A DNA stretch of 64,000 nucleotides from Clostridiales bacterium 1_7_47FAA (GTDB lineage: Bacteria > Bacillota > Clostridia > Lachnospirales > Lachnospiraceae). The stretch covers positions 1,077,366-1,141,365 of the forward strand of contig DS990261.1 in assembly GCA_000155435.1 (NCBI GenBank), read 5' to 3'. Made by a program: the position numbers and the translations under genes. Every line of letters starts with the position of its first letter. The first letter of the stretch is position 1. Below are positions 26,530 through 34,904 of the stretch, one piece after another. The notes below the pieces were generated by a model. It searched no databases. It was not told where the DNA came from and saw only the letters and a list, made by a program, of their open reading frames with translations.

Positions 26530-27969
26530 ATGTATGACGTAATAATAATCGGAGCCGGAGTCGCAGGCTCTGCATCTGCAAGGGAGCTGTCCAGATATAA
26601 GGTAAATGCCTGTGTCCTGGAAAGGGAAGAGGATGTGTGCTGCGGGACTTCCAAGGCCAACAGCGCAATTGTCCATGCCGGATATGACGCGGCAGAAGGC
26701 TCCCTGATGGCTAAGCTGAATGTGGAGGGCAACCAGATGATGCCCGGCCTTGCGAGGGAACTGGATTTCCCCTTTAAACAGTGCGGATCCTTTGTGGTAT
26801 GCCTGGACGAGGAACAGCTGCCCGACCTTCAGGCACTTTACGAGAGAGGCGTGGCAAACGGGGTGAAGGACATGGAAGTCATCACGGATAAGGCCAGAAT
26901 CAGGGAGATGGAGCCTAACCTGACCGATGAGGTGGCGGGAGTCCTCTATGCACCGACCGCAGGAATTGTATGTCCATTTAACTTAAACATTGCATTGGCT
27001 GAGAATGCATATACAAACGGCATTGACTTCAAATTCAACACGGAAGTCCTTGATATTGAAAAGATTGAAGGAGGCTGGGCCTTAAGGACAAACCAGGGCG
27101 TGTATGAAACCAGATATGTGGTAAATGCATCCGGCGTCCACGCTGACACATTCCACAACATGGTCAGCCAAACAAAGATTCACATCACCCCAAGGCGGGG
27201 CGATTACTGTCTGCTGGATAAGAGCGCGGGAAACCATGTCAGCCGTACCATCTTTGCACTGCCTGGAAAGTATGGGAAGGGCGTACTGGTATCTCCTACG
27301 GTCCACGGCAACCTGATAGTAGGGCCCACAGCCATAGATATTGAAGATAAGGAAGCCACGGCAACCACAAGGGAAGGCCTGGACGAACTGATTGACAAGG
27401 CGGGGATGAATGTGAAGAACCTGCCCATGAGGCAGGTGATTACCTCATTCGCAGGCTTAAGGGCCCATGAGGACCATCATGAATTCATCATTGAGGAACT
27501 GGAAGACGCGCCCGGATTCGTGGACTGCGCCGGTATCGAGTCCCCTGGCCTTACCAGCTGCCCGGCCATTGGCAGGATGGTGGCAGGGATACTGAAAGAC
27601 AAGATGGGGCTGGAGCCCAATCCTGATTTTGTGGGAACCAGAAAAGGCATCCTGGACCCGGACACCCTTACAAAGGAAGAACGGGCGGAGCTGATTAAGG
27701 AAAAGCCGGCTTACGGCAACATCATCTGCAGGTGTGAGATGGTGACGGAAGGGGAAATCCTGGACGCAATCCACAGGCCTCTTGGCGCCCGTTCCCTGGA
27801 CGGCATCAAGCGCAGGACCAGGGCAGGGATGGGACGCTGCCAGGCCGGGTTCTGTACGCCAAGGTCCATGGAACTGCTTCACCGGGAACTGGGACTTCCC
27901 ATGACGGAGATTACCAAGTCAGGCGGGGAATCGAAACTTGTAGTGGGAACCAACAAGGACAGAATATAG
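26530..27969 (+). CDS. Glycerol-3-phosphate dehydrogenase-like FAD protein with BFD domain
   Basis: The 479-residue protein starts with the FAD site VIIGAGVAGSASARELS, has the DAO-type oxidoreductase domain to about 370, and ends with a BFD-like [2Fe-2S] domain with ICRCEMV near 399 and GMGRCQAGFC near 437. It resembles GlpA-type anaerobic glycerol-3-phosphate dehydrogenases and the first subunit of the three-gene oxidase cluster beside glpK in Thermotoga and Clostridia. The next two genes would supply the second flavoprotein and an iron-sulfur protein. It converts glycerol-3-phosphate to dihydroxyacetone phosphate; the final electron acceptor is not evident. Confidence 0.85.
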   Translation: MYDVIIIGAGVAGSASARELSRYKVNACVLEREEDVCCGTSKANSAIVHAGYDAAEGSLMAKLNVEGNQMMPGLARELDFPFKQCGSFVVCLDEEQLPDLQALYERGVANGVKDMEVITDKARIREMEPNLTDEVAGVLYAPTAGIVCPFNLNIALAENAYTNGIDFKFNTEVLDIEKIEGGWALRTNQGVYETRYVVNASGVHADTFHNMVSQTKIHITPRRGDYCLLDKSAGNHVSRTIFALPGKYGKGVLVSPTVHGNLIVGPTAIDIEDKEATATTREGLDELIDKAGMNVKNLPMRQVITSFAGLRAHEDHHEFIIEELEDAPGFVDCAGIESPGLTSCPAIGRMVAGILKDKMGLEPNPDFVGTRKGILDPDTLTKEERAELIKEKPAYGNIICRCEMVTEGEILDAIHRPLGARSLDGIKRRTRAGMGRCQAGFCTPRSMELLHRELGLPMTEITKSGGESKLVVGTNKDRI

Positions 27970-27984
27970 AAAGGAGCGCTTAAG

Positions 27985-29250
27985 ATGAAAGAATATGATA
28001 TCGTCATAATCGGCGGCGGTCCTGCGGGTCTTGCTGCAGCTGTGGCGGCCAGGGATAACGGGATAGAAAGCATCCTGATACTGGAACGCGACAGGGAACT
28101 GGGAGGAATCTTAAACCAGTGCATCCACAATGGTTTCGGTCTCCACACGTTTAAGGAGGAGCTTACAGGGCCGGAATATGCGGCCCGCTATGAGGAGCAG
28201 GTATTTGAACGGAACATTGAGTACAAATTAAACACCATGGTCATGGATATCAGCCATGATAAAGTGGTGACAGCCATGAACCGGGAGGAGGGCCTCTTTG
28301 AAATCCAGGCCAAAGCCGTAATCCTGGCAATGGGATGCAGGGAGCGCTCCAGGGGCGCGCTGAACATCCCGGGTTACCGGCCGGCCGGTATCTTCTCCGC
28401 CGGCACGGCCCAGCGGCTGGTGAACATGGAAGGCTTCATGCCTGGGCGGGAAGTGGTGATTCTGGGATCCGGCGACATCGGGCTGATCATGGCAAGGCGT
28501 ATGACCCTGGAAGGCGCCAAGGTCAAGGTGGTGGCTGAACTGATGCCGTATTCCGGCGGCCTGAAGCGTAACATCGTGCAGTGCCTCAATGACTACGACA
28601 TCCCCTTGAAGCTGAGCCATACCGTGGTGGACATCCGGGGCAAGGAACGGCTTACGGGAATTACCCTTGCGGCTGTGGATGAAAAGGGGAAACCCATTCC
28701 CGGAACAGAGGAGGATTATACATGTGATACCCTGCTTCTGTCCGTGGGACTGATTCCTGAAAATGAGCTGTCCGGCTCCATGGGCGTGGAGATGAACCGC
28801 GTCACATCCGGCCCGGTGGTCAATGAAAGCCTGGAAACCAACATCGAAGGCGTATTTGCCTGCGGCAATGTGCTCCACGTACATGACCTGGTGGACTTTG
28901 TGTCCGAGGAAGCGGCGGCAGCCGGAAAGAACGCGGCCAAATATGTGAAGGACGGGGAACGGGCCGGAGGCGGACAGGAAATCGTCCTGAATGCAGTGGA
29001 CGGAGTCCGCTATACGGTTCCGTGTACCGTTAATCCGGAGCGTATGGAGGATACCCAGATTGTCCGGTTCCGTGTGGGCAATGTTTATAAGAACTGTTAT
29101 ATCGGGGTTTACTTTAATGATGAACGGGTGATGCACAGGAAACGTCCGGTTATGGCTCCCGGTGAGATGGAGGAGATAAAGCTGGAAAAAGATAAATTAC
29201 TATTGCATCCGGAACTTAAGACCATTACAATAAAGGTAGAGGAGGCATAA
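27985..29250 (+). CDS. FAD/NAD(P)-dependent oxidoreductase, second G3P oxidation subunit
   Basis: The 421-residue protein has two dinucleotide folds: VIIGGGPAGLAAAVAA at residue 5 and VILGSGDIGLIMARRM near 157. The end of the flavin domain is seen in EGVFACGNVLHVHDLVD. It lacks the CxxC of disulfide reductases. It lies 15 bases after the dehydrogenase and four bases before the DUF1667 gene, the conserved trio that replaces GlpABC in many anaerobes. A role in passing electrons to NAD(P) or another carrier is inferred. Confidence 0.85.
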   Translation: MKEYDIVIIGGGPAGLAAAVAARDNGIESILILERDRELGGILNQCIHNGFGLHTFKEELTGPEYAARYEEQVFERNIEYKLNTMVMDISHDKVVTAMNREEGLFEIQAKAVILAMGCRERSRGALNIPGYRPAGIFSAGTAQRLVNMEGFMPGREVVILGSGDIGLIMARRMTLEGAKVKVVAELMPYSGGLKRNIVQCLNDYDIPLKLSHTVVDIRGKERLTGITLAAVDEKGKPIPGTEEDYTCDTLLLSVGLIPENELSGSMGVEMNRVTSGPVVNESLETNIEGVFACGNVLHVHDLVDFVSEEAAAAGKNAAKYVKDGERAGGGQEIVLNAVDGVRYTVPCTVNPERMEDTQIVRFRVGNVYKNCYIGVYFNDERVMHRKRPVMAPGEMEEIKLEKDKLLLHPELKTITIKVEEA

Positions 29251-29253
29251 ACC

Positions 29254-29610
29254 ATGGAAAAGAGAGAACTTATCTGTATCGGTTGTCCAATGGGGTGTCC
29301 TCTGACCGTTCAACTGGAGGATGGGGAAATCCTCAGCATTACAGGCCAGACCTGTAAGCGGGGGGAGGTATATGCCAGGAACGAGGTCACCAATCCCACC
29401 AGGATTGTCACATCCACCGTCATGGTGGAAGGCGGCAAGGTGGGAAGGGTTTCCGTCAAGACAAAGGACAGTATACCCAAAGGAAAGATCTTCCAGTGTG
29501 TCAAGGCCTTAAAAGGCGTGACCGTAAAGGCGCCTGTGCACATTGGCGATGTGATTGTTGCCAATGTGGCTGATACGGGGGTAGACATTGTAGCAACCAG
29601 GAATGCGTAA
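29254..29610 (+). CDS. DUF1667 iron-sulfur protein
   Basis: The 118-residue protein has CIGCPMGCPL at the start and GQTCKRG near 33, the cysteine pattern of DUF1667, proposed to bind an iron-sulfur cluster. It is the third member of the glycerol-3-phosphate oxidising cluster. Its start overlaps a good AGAGGAGG site in the end of the previous gene. Confidence 0.85.
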   Translation: MEKRELICIGCPMGCPLTVQLEDGEILSITGQTCKRGEVYARNEVTNPTRIVTSTVMVEGGKVGRVSVKTKDSIPKGKIFQCVKALKGVTVKAPVHIGDVIVANVADTGVDIVATRNA

Positions 29611-29805
29611 GTGGAATGTCCGCGATTGAGCACCATCGTGGCAAGAAACAGACAGTCGGCAGCTGCCTAAAAGGAGGCTCTAAGCGACAGGAATGAAGCT
29701 TTCAGCGTCCGTAAAACAGCGGCCGGCTTCCTGTGGTTCATGAAGCAGGGCGGTAACTAACAGACGGGCCGTGTGAAAGCGGCCTCAGGTAAAGGAGGAC
29801 TTTAC
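29611..29805 (+). other. Structured non-coding stretch in the glycerol operon
   Basis: This 195-base gap has no supported gene. ACAGGAA (near 29678) and TTCCTGT (near 29727) can pair, and GGCC...GGCC repeats near 29766-29785 form another short hairpin just before the AAGGAGG of the next gene. No known riboswitch class was recognised. Confidence 0.4.
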
Positions 29806-30000
29806 ATGGAGAAAAAGCAGCTGGACATCAACAACATGAACGGAATGACGGAAGAAGAGGATAAAACCTGCGGTCTTAATGACATGAACTGCGTGGCAGA
29901 TGAAGAGGATAAGACCTGCGGCCTCAATGACATGAACTGTGTGGCGGATGAAGAGGACAAGACCTGCGGCCTTAACGACATGAACTGCCTGGGCGAGTAA
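29806..30000 (+). CDS. Small acidic Cys-repeat protein of the glycerol operon
   Basis: The ATG after AAAGGAGG gives 64 residues. After a short leader the protein consists of three 16-residue units EEDKTCGLNDMNCVAD, each with a C-x6-C pair, ending CLGE. It has no signal peptide or membrane segment. At least nine nucleotide differences between units are synonymous, which shows the peptide unit is under selection. It lies between the G3P oxidation genes and dhaK. Metal or cluster binding or redox activity is conceivable from the cysteines and acidic residues; no family was recognised. Confidence 0.7.
   Translation: MEKKQLDINNMNGMTEEEDKTCGLNDMNCVADEEDKTCGLNDMNCVADEEDKTCGLNDMNCLGE
29854..29997 (+). 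repeat. 48-bp coding tandem repeat, three units
   Basis: Three units of 48 bases beginning GAAGAGGATAAAACCTGCGG encode the Cys-repeat protein. Differences between units are at third codon positions except for the last three codons of the third unit. Confidence 0.9.
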
Positions 30001-30010
30001 GCGGGGAACG

Positions 30011-30045
30011 CAAAGCAGAGACTCCCTGAGGGAGTCCCTGCTTTG
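30011..30045 (+). terminator. Strong hairpin after the Cys-repeat gene
   Basis: CAAAGCAGAGACTCCC pairs with GGGAGTCCCTGCTTTG around TGA with one mismatch. No T run follows, so it may protect or process the mRNA rather than terminate. The gap to dhaK is otherwise without a recognised element. Confidence 0.5.
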
Positions 30046-30140
30046 TGCGGTAATATAAGGGGCTGCATAAGGTCCTTATGGAGAGGGACCCTGCAGGCTG
30101 CCATGGAACTGTATCATAATAATATAAGGGGGTTCGCAAT

Positions 30141-31127
30141 ATGAAGAAATTTATCAACGATGTAGCGCTGGTAGAGGAACAGATGATCCAAGGTATGGTA
30201 AAGGCTTATCCGCAGTATCTGAGGAAGCTGGACTGCGGCAACGTCGTGGTGCGCGCGCATAAGAAGGAGGGCAAGGTTGCCCTGATCAGCGGCGGCGGCA
30301 GCGGACACGAGCCTGCGCACGGCGGGTTCGTGGGAACCGGGATGCTGGATGCGGCAGTTGCAGGAGCCGTGTTTACCTCCCCGACCCCGGACCAGATTTA
30401 TGAGGGCATCAAGGCGGTTGCAACGGACGCAGGCGTGCTGATGGTTGTGAAGAACTATACCGGTGACGTGATGAACTTTGAGATGGCTGCTGAGATGGCC
30501 GAGATGGAGGGAATCATGGTTAAGCATGTGGTGACCAACGATGATGTGGCGGTCAAGGACAGTCTTTATACCGTGGGGCGCAGAGGCGTGGCCGGAACCA
30601 TTTTCGTACATAAAATCGCGGGCGCCCTGGCAGAGGAAGGGGGAACCCTGGACGAGGTGCAGGCCGTTGCCCAGAAGGTCATTGATAATGTGAGGACCAT
30701 GGGCGCTGCCACCCAGGCGTGTACGGTTCCCGCAGCGGGAAAGCCGGGATTTGAACTGTCGGATGATGAGATGGAAGTGGGAATCGGCATCCACGGGGAG
30801 CCGGGAACCCACAGGGAATCCATGAAGACAGCGGATGAGATAACGGATATGCTGCTGGAGCAGATCCTGGGGGATATTGATTATAATGGTTCTGAGGTTG
30901 CTGTCATGATCAATGGCGCAGGCGCAACGCCTCTTATGGAGCTGTTCATCATCAATAACCATGTATCGGATGTGCTGGCTGAAAAGGGAATCAAGGTTTA
31001 CAAGACAATGGTGGGAGAGTACATGACATCCATTGAGATGCAGGGCTTCTCCATTTCCCTGCTCCGCCTGGATGAGGAGCTGAAGCGGCTGCTGGACGCC
31101 CCGGCAGATACTCCGGCCTTAAGATAG
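30141..31127 (+). CDS. dhaK: Dihydroxyacetone kinase subunit DhaK
   Basis: The 328-residue protein has the DhaK signatures ISGGGSGHEPAHGGFVG near 52 and GIGIHGEPGTHRE near 214, the latter with the His that binds dihydroxyacetone covalently. In the PTS-dependent enzyme DhaK holds the substrate, DhaL carries ADP and DhaM brings phosphate from HPr. DhaL follows after a hairpin. Confidence 0.95.
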   Translation: MKKFINDVALVEEQMIQGMVKAYPQYLRKLDCGNVVVRAHKKEGKVALISGGGSGHEPAHGGFVGTGMLDAAVAGAVFTSPTPDQIYEGIKAVATDAGVLMVVKNYTGDVMNFEMAAEMAEMEGIMVKHVVTNDDVAVKDSLYTVGRRGVAGTIFVHKIAGALAEEGGTLDEVQAVAQKVIDNVRTMGAATQACTVPAAGKPGFELSDDEMEVGIGIHGEPGTHRESMKTADEITDMLLEQILGDIDYNGSEVAVMINGAGATPLMELFIINNHVSDVLAEKGIKVYKTMVGEYMTSIEMQGFSISLLRLDEELKRLLDAPADTPALR

Positions 31128-31149
31128 GGACCGGGTGAACGGATTATTT

Positions 31150-31175
31150 CCCCGCCTGTAACGGGCGGGGTTTTT
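31150..31175 (+). terminator. Terminator between dhaK and dhaL
   Basis: CCCCGCC and GGCGGGG with a seven-base loop and five T residues make a classic terminator within the dhaK-dhaL gap. It may lower dhaL expression or serve as an attenuator. Confidence 0.75.
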
Positions 31176-31217
31176 ATAATGATTATGATGTGAGGAAATC
31201 TCAGAAAGGTGGTCACC

Positions 31218-31841
31218 ATGGCAGACAGTAAGAAAGTATTGGAAATCATCAGGGCAATCGGCCTTAAAATGGAGGAAAAGAAAGAGTATCTGACGGAATT
31301 GGACCAGCCAATCGGGGACAGCGACCATGGCATTAACATGGCAAGAGGGTTCGGGGCGGTGGAAGGCAAGCTTCCAGGTCTGGAAGGCAAGGATATCGGG
31401 ACCATTTTAAAGACCGTCGGCATGACTCTTGTATCCACGGTGGGCGGCGCCTCGGGGCCGTTGTACGGCTCTGCGTATATGAAGGCGGGGATGGCCATGG
31501 CGGGGAAGGAAGAGATGGATATGGATGATTTCCTGTCCATGATGAAGACTGCGGTGGAGGCAGTGGAGCAGAGGGGCAAGGCAACGGTGGAGGAAGCCAC
31601 CATGCTGGACGCCATGGTTCCGTCGCTGAAGGCCATGGAGGAAGCCGTGGCAGAGGGGAAGACCACAAAAGAAGCCCTGGATGCAGGTGTTCAGGCGGCA
31701 TGGGCAGGGGCTGAGCACACCAAGGACCTGGTGGCCACCAAGGGGCGCGCCAGCTATGTGGGCGAGCGCGGCCTGGGCCATCAGGATCCGGGGGCAACTT
31801 CCTATTCCTATATGCTGGAGGTTGTGGCCGGACTTATGTGA
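31218..31841 (+). CDS. dhaL: Dihydroxyacetone kinase subunit DhaL
   Basis: The ATG after AAAGGTGG gives 207 residues. The helical-barrel protein has the Mg-ADP site GDSDHGINMARGF near 33, TVGGASGPLYGSAY near 75 and GHQDPGATSY at the end. It transfers phosphate from DhaM to dihydroxyacetone in DhaK. Confidence 0.95.
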   Translation: MADSKKVLEIIRAIGLKMEEKKEYLTELDQPIGDSDHGINMARGFGAVEGKLPGLEGKDIGTILKTVGMTLVSTVGGASGPLYGSAYMKAGMAMAGKEEMDMDDFLSMMKTAVEAVEQRGKATVEEATMLDAMVPSLKAMEEAVAEGKTTKEALDAGVQAAWAGAEHTKDLVATKGRASYVGERGLGHQDPGATSYSYMLEVVAGLM

Positions 31842-31910
31842 CTGGGATCATAAGGCGGCTGGAACGTGTTTGGAATATCATAGGAAAATGGAGAGGAGCA
31901 AGGATAAGGT

Positions 31911-32291
31911 ATGGTAGGATTTGTGATTGTTTCCCATAGCGGGAATCTGGCTAAGAGCGTGGTTGAACTGACAGCCATCATGGCGCCCAGCGCAAGGATA
32001 GCGGCAGCGGGCGGCATGGATGACGGAGGATTTGGGACCAGCTTTGAGAAGATACAGGCAGCCATTGAGTCCGTGTATTCAGATGACGGCGTACTGGTGC
32101 TGATGGATATGGGAAGTGCGGTAATGACCACGGAGATGGTCATAGAGACATTTGAAGGTAAAAAGGTGGAGATGGTGGACTGTCCCCTGGTGGAAGGGGC
32201 GGTAGTTGCAACCATTGACTCTGTGGGCGGAATGGACTTTGAGTCAATCAAGAAAGCCCTGGCAGGAGTGGGGACATCCAGGAAGTTCTGA
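31911..32291 (+). CDS. dhaM: PTS-dependent dihydroxyacetone kinase phosphotransferase DhaM
   Basis: The 126-residue protein has VSHSGNLAKSV with the phosphorylated His at residue 9 and GVLVLMDMGSAVMTTEMVIE, typical of the EIIA-mannose-like DhaM domain. It is the single-domain form, without the HPr and EI parts of the Escherichia coli protein, so it relies on the free HPr encoded at 59471-59737. It ends the glycerol/dihydroxyacetone locus. Confidence 0.93.
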   Translation: MVGFVIVSHSGNLAKSVVELTAIMAPSARIAAAGGMDDGGFGTSFEKIQAAIESVYSDDGVLVLMDMGSAVMTTEMVIETFEGKKVEMVDCPLVEGAVVATIDSVGGMDFESIKKALAGVGTSRKF

Positions 32292-32335
32292 GACAGGCAT
32301 GCTATATGGGGGCCGGGCTTACGCATTGGCACACC

Positions 32336-32686
32336 CTATTCTTTCCTCGTGATGGTTACAATCATCTTGTTGGGAAGGCATACAATGGTATCGCTGCTCA
32401 GGTGCTTCTTACCCTGGTGCACGCAGACCTTGTCAGGGCAGCTGGCTTCGCTGCACCAGATTTCCCCGTCTTTTACAATGAGATGGTTGGTGCCCCCGCC
32501 TGCGCCGGTGACAGTGAGTTCTGTATCCTTACTTAAATCCAGGGTCCTTACCACCTTGCCGTCCACGCTGATCTGGGCTGTGGCGGCAGGCGCCCTGTGT
32601 GAGACATAGTTAAATCCAAATACGGCCGCGGCAATCAGAAGGATAGCTGCGGCCAGTATCATATCGCGTTTTCCTAAAACTTTCAT
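32336..32686 (-). CDS. NusG domain II-containing membrane-anchored protein
   Basis: The 116-residue protein has one N-terminal membrane segment (about 10-28) and an extracytoplasmic NusG_II beta domain with HLIVKDGEIWCSEASCPD, VCVHQG and IVCLPNKMIVTI. The three-cysteine pattern is conserved in the family. It overlaps the FMN-binding gene by four bases, so they form one operon. Such pairs are often found near Gx transporters in Lachnospiraceae; a role with respiration-like or flavin-dependent electron flow is suspected. Confidence 0.85.
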   Translation of the reverse strand: MKVLGKRDMILAAAILLIAAAVFGFNYVSHRAPAATAQISVDGKVVRTLDLSKDTELTVTGAGGGTNHLIVKDGEIWCSEASCPDKVCVHQGKKHLSSDTIVCLPNKMIVTITRKE

Positions 32687-33189
32687 TGTTCAGCTGCCTG
32701 TTTCAGGCATTCCTCCACTCCGTTGATAAATGGATAGACATTGATGCTGACGGTAGAGACTGCATCGGTGGCATAACCATCCTGGTTGGCAAGTCCGTTC
32801 ACCTTCTGGTGTTCAATGACGTATCTGCCCACTGCGTCTGCCTGGGCTTTCCAGGTGGGGCCGTTTTCCGTCATGACGTAGTGCCCGTCCATGCTCAGCT
32901 TCTGCTTGCCGTTGCCTTCGGCGTCAAAGGAATCCCATACGCAGGATACGATGATCCCGTTTGCCACGGTGATGCTGGTTGAATCCCTGTATCCGTTGGA
33001 ATCAGGCTCCGGCGCTTCATAGGTATAGGTGCCGTCAGCCAGGGGAACCTCAGGCTGGTTGGTGGTGACAGGCCCTTTTAATGCGTGGTACAAAGGGTTC
33101 GAGACTGCTATGACGGCAATGGACATCACTGCCATGACAGCAATGCCGATGGCGCTTCTTGTGCTGGAAGTCATTGTTTTTCTGCTCAT
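32683..33189 (-). CDS. FMN-binding domain membrane protein
   Basis: The 168-residue protein has an N-terminal membrane segment (about 12-32) and an FMN-binding (RnfG/NqrC-like) domain with ADGTYTYEAPEPDSNGYRDS, HQKVNGL and TDAVSTVSINVYPF. In this family a Thr or Ser of a [S/D]xxTx[ST] motif receives FMN covalently from ApbE; TDAVSTVS fits that place. It would lie outside the membrane and carry electrons. No apbE gene is in the window. Confidence 0.85.
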   Translation of the reverse strand: MSRKTMTSSTRSAIGIAVMAVMSIAVIAVSNPLYHALKGPVTTNQPEVPLADGTYTYEAPEPDSNGYRDSTSITVANGIIVSCVWDSFDAEGNGKQKLSMDGHYVMTENGPTWKAQADAVGRYVIEHQKVNGLANQDGYATDAVSTVSINVYPFINGVEECLKQAAEQ

Positions 33190-33427
33190 TGTATCACTCC
33201 TCGGAATTTAGTAGTAATGTGCCGTCTGAAAGGTATCCCGGCACATTGTTTATTTTATCACAATTAGAACGGTTATACAATCAAATTCCGCTGTAAGTTT
33301 AAACCAGGATGGATTGGGAGCGGATTGATATTACGGGCATTGAAAACATACATTATATGGAAATCCATGGTATAATCCTTATAGGCGGGACTGAGGGAAG
33401 GAACCGGGCCGGGAGGGGGAAAGGTGT

Positions 33428-34798
33428 ATGGATGAGCGGGAGAGGATTGAGGATAGAAGGGATTGCGGGGGGATGCAGGAAAATGATAAAGGGGATTCCG
33501 GGGGGATGCAGGAAGATGATAGAAGGGATTCCGGGGGGATACAGGAAGATGATAAAAGGGATTCCGGGGGGATGCAGGAAAATGATAAAGGGGATTCCGG
33601 AGGGATGCAGGAGAATGATAAAGGGGATTCCAGAGGGATACAGGAGATGGTTTTGGATGGGGGCCAGGGAAAGGGGTACAAGAAGGGGCCGACGATTACC
33701 AAGTGCCTGATCCTGTTCTGTATCCTGTATTTTGTGTATCAGGGACCGGCCTGCGGCAGGCGGGTTACGTACCGGTTCGTGTTTGGCCCCGGACAATCCG
33801 CGCAGGCTGGGCTGGGTGAGCAGTATTATAATGACGGGGAGTTTGAAAAAGCGGCGGAATACTATCAGCAGGTGGTGGATGACATCTATGCCAGGGGCGG
33901 ACGGTTTCAGCCGGAGAACGGACCCCTGTATTACCGCCTGGGGGTTATCTACTATAATCTTGGGGAGTATGGACAGGCAGTTAAGTATCTGGATGAATCC
34001 GCGGATGTGGACCAGCGTACCTCCAATACAGAGGATCTGGCGTGGGATTATTTTGCCATAGGGAGGGTTCTCAGGGAAGCGGGAAAAAGTGAGGAATCAG
34101 TTGATTATTACAGGAAGGGCCTGAAGGCCATTAAGAAGGTCAGCGGAAATGATTCAGAGGATGCGGCTGAGTTTTTGATTGGCCTCGGGGACTCCTATAA
34201 AAAGAATGAGGAGCATGACAAGGCGCTGGAATCCTACCAGCAGGCGCTGGGGATTTATGAAAAGCACCAGTCTGACCCGGTCTGGATATATATAAGGATT
34301 GCAAGGAGCTATGAGAAGCTGGATGATTATGCATCTGCGGAATCATATTATAGGAAAGCTTCACAGACTGGAAGCGCGGATAACTATACGATGGGCGTGA
34401 TATGGTTTAATCTTGGCATGCTGTATCAGGATACCGGGAAGGGGGAAGAGGCATTTTCCCTGTATCAGGAAGCGTTGACACTGATTAATAAGGACGGCGG
34501 TTATGAGGCTGCGGAGTCATCGGTGCAGCATTACCTTGCGTCTGCTTACGCCGAAATTAAAAATGATCTGGACAGCGCCATCCGTTATTCTTTATCGGCC
34601 TGCCGGATCAGGGAGGAACTGGCATCGCCCCATCTGGAGGATAAGGAAAGGCTTGGGGAGTTTAAGGAACAGCTTAAGGGCTTTTATCAGGAATCCACAG
34701 GGGACGGCACGGATGAAGGGTTTGAGTCCTGGTATTGGCAGCAGATGGAAGAGGGGGGCTTCCTGATAAATCCTTTGGATACATCCGGGAATATATGA
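33428..34798 (+). CDS. TPR-repeat membrane protein with acidic N-terminal repeats
   Basis: The 456-residue protein begins with five 11-residue units GGMQENDKGDS (about 14-70), then one membrane segment (about 90-105), then at least six tetratricopeptide repeats (about 125-400) such as GEQYYNDGEFEKAAEYYQQ and IGLGDSYKKNEEHDKALESY. It would face the outside through its C-terminal TPR array, while the repeats stay in the cytoplasm. TPR arrays bind partner proteins; the partner is unknown. GGAGGGGGAAAGG precedes the ATG. It is divergent from the FMN-binding operon. Confidence 0.7.
   Translation: MDERERIEDRRDCGGMQENDKGDSGGMQEDDRRDSGGIQEDDKRDSGGMQENDKGDSGGMQENDKGDSRGIQEMVLDGGQGKGYKKGPTITKCLILFCILYFVYQGPACGRRVTYRFVFGPGQSAQAGLGEQYYNDGEFEKAAEYYQQVVDDIYARGGRFQPENGPLYYRLGVIYYNLGEYGQAVKYLDESADVDQRTSNTEDLAWDYFAIGRVLREAGKSEESVDYYRKGLKAIKKVSGNDSEDAAEFLIGLGDSYKKNEEHDKALESYQQALGIYEKHQSDPVWIYIRIARSYEKLDDYASAESYYRKASQTGSADNYTMGVIWFNLGMLYQDTGKGEEAFSLYQEALTLINKDGGYEAAESSVQHYLASAYAEIKNDLDSAIRYSLSACRIREELASPHLEDKERLGEFKEQLKGFYQESTGDGTDEGFESWYWQQMEEGGFLINPLDTSGNI
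33467..33650 (+). repeat. 33-bp coding minisatellite
   Basis: Five full units (33467-33631) and one partial unit of a 33-base sequence beginning GGGGGGATGCAGGAAAATGA encode the acidic N-terminal repeats. Because the unit has no stop codons in other frames, long unrelated frames open on both strands there; these are artefacts. Confidence 0.85.
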
Positions 34799-34904
34799 TA
34801 TACTGGGATGTGTTTAAAAGACGTGTCATAAAAATGTGATTCAAAGGATGCGTTCCAAAATGATTCGGCAATGCACTGCAGGGCCGGACAGGCAGAGGTG
34901 TCAT

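Noticed and set aside
33309-33796. Long reading frames on both strands over 33309-33796
   Set aside because: They are created by the 33-bp repeat, which lacks stops in several frames. Only the frame starting at 33428 leads into a recognisable protein.
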